Shown piece by piece: positions 63,319 to 64,000 of a DNA stretch of 64,000 bases. The position numbers and the translations under genes were made by a program. Numbering within the stretch: position 1 is the stretch's first letter; each line of letters starts with the position of its first letter. The notes beneath the pieces are model-generated. The model saw only the letters and a program-made list of their open reading frames with translations, did not search any database and had not been told where the DNA came from. Source of the stretch: Bradyrhizobium canariense (GTDB taxonomy: Bacteria; Pseudomonadota; Alphaproteobacteria; Rhizobiales; Xanthobacteraceae); the NCBI RefSeq assembly GCF_019402665.1, contig NZ_VSST01000056.1, positions 143,359-207,358 on the forward strand, read 5' to 3'.

Positions 63319-63325
63319 CGGTAGG

Positions 63326-64000
63326 TTGCGCTACTTTTTCGAGGACTTCGCTTTCGACACCGACCGGCGCGAGCTACGGCGGGGAGCCGACGTGGTCCCC
63401 ACAGCGCCGCAGGTCTTCGATCTGCTCGACTATTTGATCCAACGCAGGGAGCGCGTTGTCAGCAAGGACGATCTCATTAACGCAGTTTGGAATGGACGCA
63501 TCGTCTCAGACGCCGCGTTAACGACCCGCCTGAATGCCGCTCGGGCAGCAGTCGGTGACGACGGTGAAAAGCAGCGCCTAATCAAAACATTGCAGCGCAA
63601 AGGCTTCCGCTTCGTTGGCGCAGTGCACGAAGGACAGAGGTCCGAAACCGCGTTAGCGAATTCGACGGTGCATTACGGCGGCACGGCACAAACGTCGCCT
63701 TCAGCGCCCCGCCTTTCCATCATTGTGTTGCCCTTCGCTAACCTCAGTGACGATCCTGGGCAGGACTACTTTGTCGATGGCGTGACCGAGAGTTTGACCA
63801 CAGATTTGTCGCGCATCTCCGGCTCGTTCGTTATCGGCCGACGCATTCGCGTACAAGGGCAAAGCGATCGATCTCAAGCAGATTGGCCGAGAACTGAATG
63901 TTCGGTACGTGCTAAAGGGTTCTATGCAGGGAGCCGGCGATCGACTTCGCGTAAACGTTCAGCTCGTGGACGCGGAAACTAGCGCGCATCTATGGGCCGA
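63326..64000 (+). pseudogene. CadC-like winged-helix regulator, frameshifted and cut by the window end
   Basis: Residues 1-100 form an OmpR-type winged helix (RYFFEDFAFDTDRRELRRGA, then VFDLLDYLIQRRERVVSKDD and the RKGFRFVG wing), followed by the PRLSIIVLPFANLS segment typical of CadC/adenylate-cyclase-like regulators with TPR domains. Near 63842 about five bases are missing, and the continuation (AFAYKGKAIDLKQIGREL, then VRYVLKGSMQGAGDRLRVN) is in another frame. The rest lies outside the window. The start is a TTG at 63326. Confidence 0.8.

Larger units (their letters stand above)
53068..64000. mobile_element. Probable integrated genomic island (left part only)
   Basis: The region starts at the tRNA-Trp 3' fragment and extends to the window end. 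It has low coding density, several frameshifted genes, phage terminase remnants and three IS families. No integrase, capsid or conjugation gene was seen, so the right part or later loss must account for these. The right end is outside the window. Confidence 0.5.

Overview
The window looks like chromosome of a Bradyrhizobium-type alphaproteobacterium (Nitrobacteraceae). It is GC-rich. The ribosomal proteins, RpoB (1371 aa), RpoC (1398 aa), NusG and EF-Tu read like Bradyrhizobium/Rhodopseudomonas versions, and the gene order is the alphaproteobacterial str-S10-spc arrangement next to rpoBC. This is judged from memory of the families; no search was run.

Layout. (1) 1-15.5 kb, minus strand: secY-rplO-rpmD-rpsE-rplR-rplF-rpsH-rpsN-rplE-rplX-rplN-rpsQ-rpmC-rplP-rpsC-rplV-rpsS-rplB-rplW-rplD-rplC-rpsJ-tuf-fusA-rpsG-rpsL, i.e. 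str, S10 and spc operons end to end behind a candidate promoter near 15.93 kb. S12 has Arg at codon 43 (AGG), the classical streptomycin-resistance position. (2) 16.1-21.5 kb: three non-ribosomal genes between rpsL and rpoC: a flavoprotein, an ABC exporter with acidic tails at both ends, and a flavin oxidase fused to a methyltransferase. (3) 21.7-35.2 kb, minus strand: rpoC-rpoB-rplL-rplJ, then a 2-hydroxyacid dehydrogenase lodged inside the classical rplKAJL block, then rplA-rplK-nusG-secE. (4) 35.6-53.0 kb: an unusual-sugar biosynthesis locus. Two genes point left (C-methyltransferase, SIS isomerase). Fifteen genes point right, mostly overlapping or nearly so: two SDR epimerase/dehydratases, a heptose kinase/nucleotidyltransferase fusion in reversed domain order, a HAD-like phosphatase, an APH-like kinase, a split transketolase, two DegT aminotransferases, a 2OG-Fe(II) oxygenase plus an LIC12192-type small protein, three methyltransferases, a WbuC-like cupin and a Gfo/Idh/MocA oxidoreductase. 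It has no glycosyltransferase, flippase or polymerase, so it appears to make an activated sugar used elsewhere.

(5) 53.07-64 kb: a decayed mobile region. It opens with a 45-nt 3' half of tRNA-Trp (minus strand), which looks like the left attachment site of an element whose intact tRNA should lie to the right of the window. Inside are a doubly frameshifted acyltransferase, small secreted proteins, a phage terminase with remnants of its neighbours, fragments of IS5/IS1182-, IS110- and IS3-family elements, a Cys-rich secreted protein, a Tat-dependent Gly-rich protein, a VanZ-like protein and a frameshifted CadC-like regulator cut by the window end. No CRISPR, rRNA or complete tRNA gene was seen.

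How it fits together: the left 35 kb is core transcription/translation machinery broken by a few accessory genes; the sugar locus probably supplies a complex (possibly higher-carbon, branched or methylated) surface-polysaccharide sugar; the right end is mobile-element debris.
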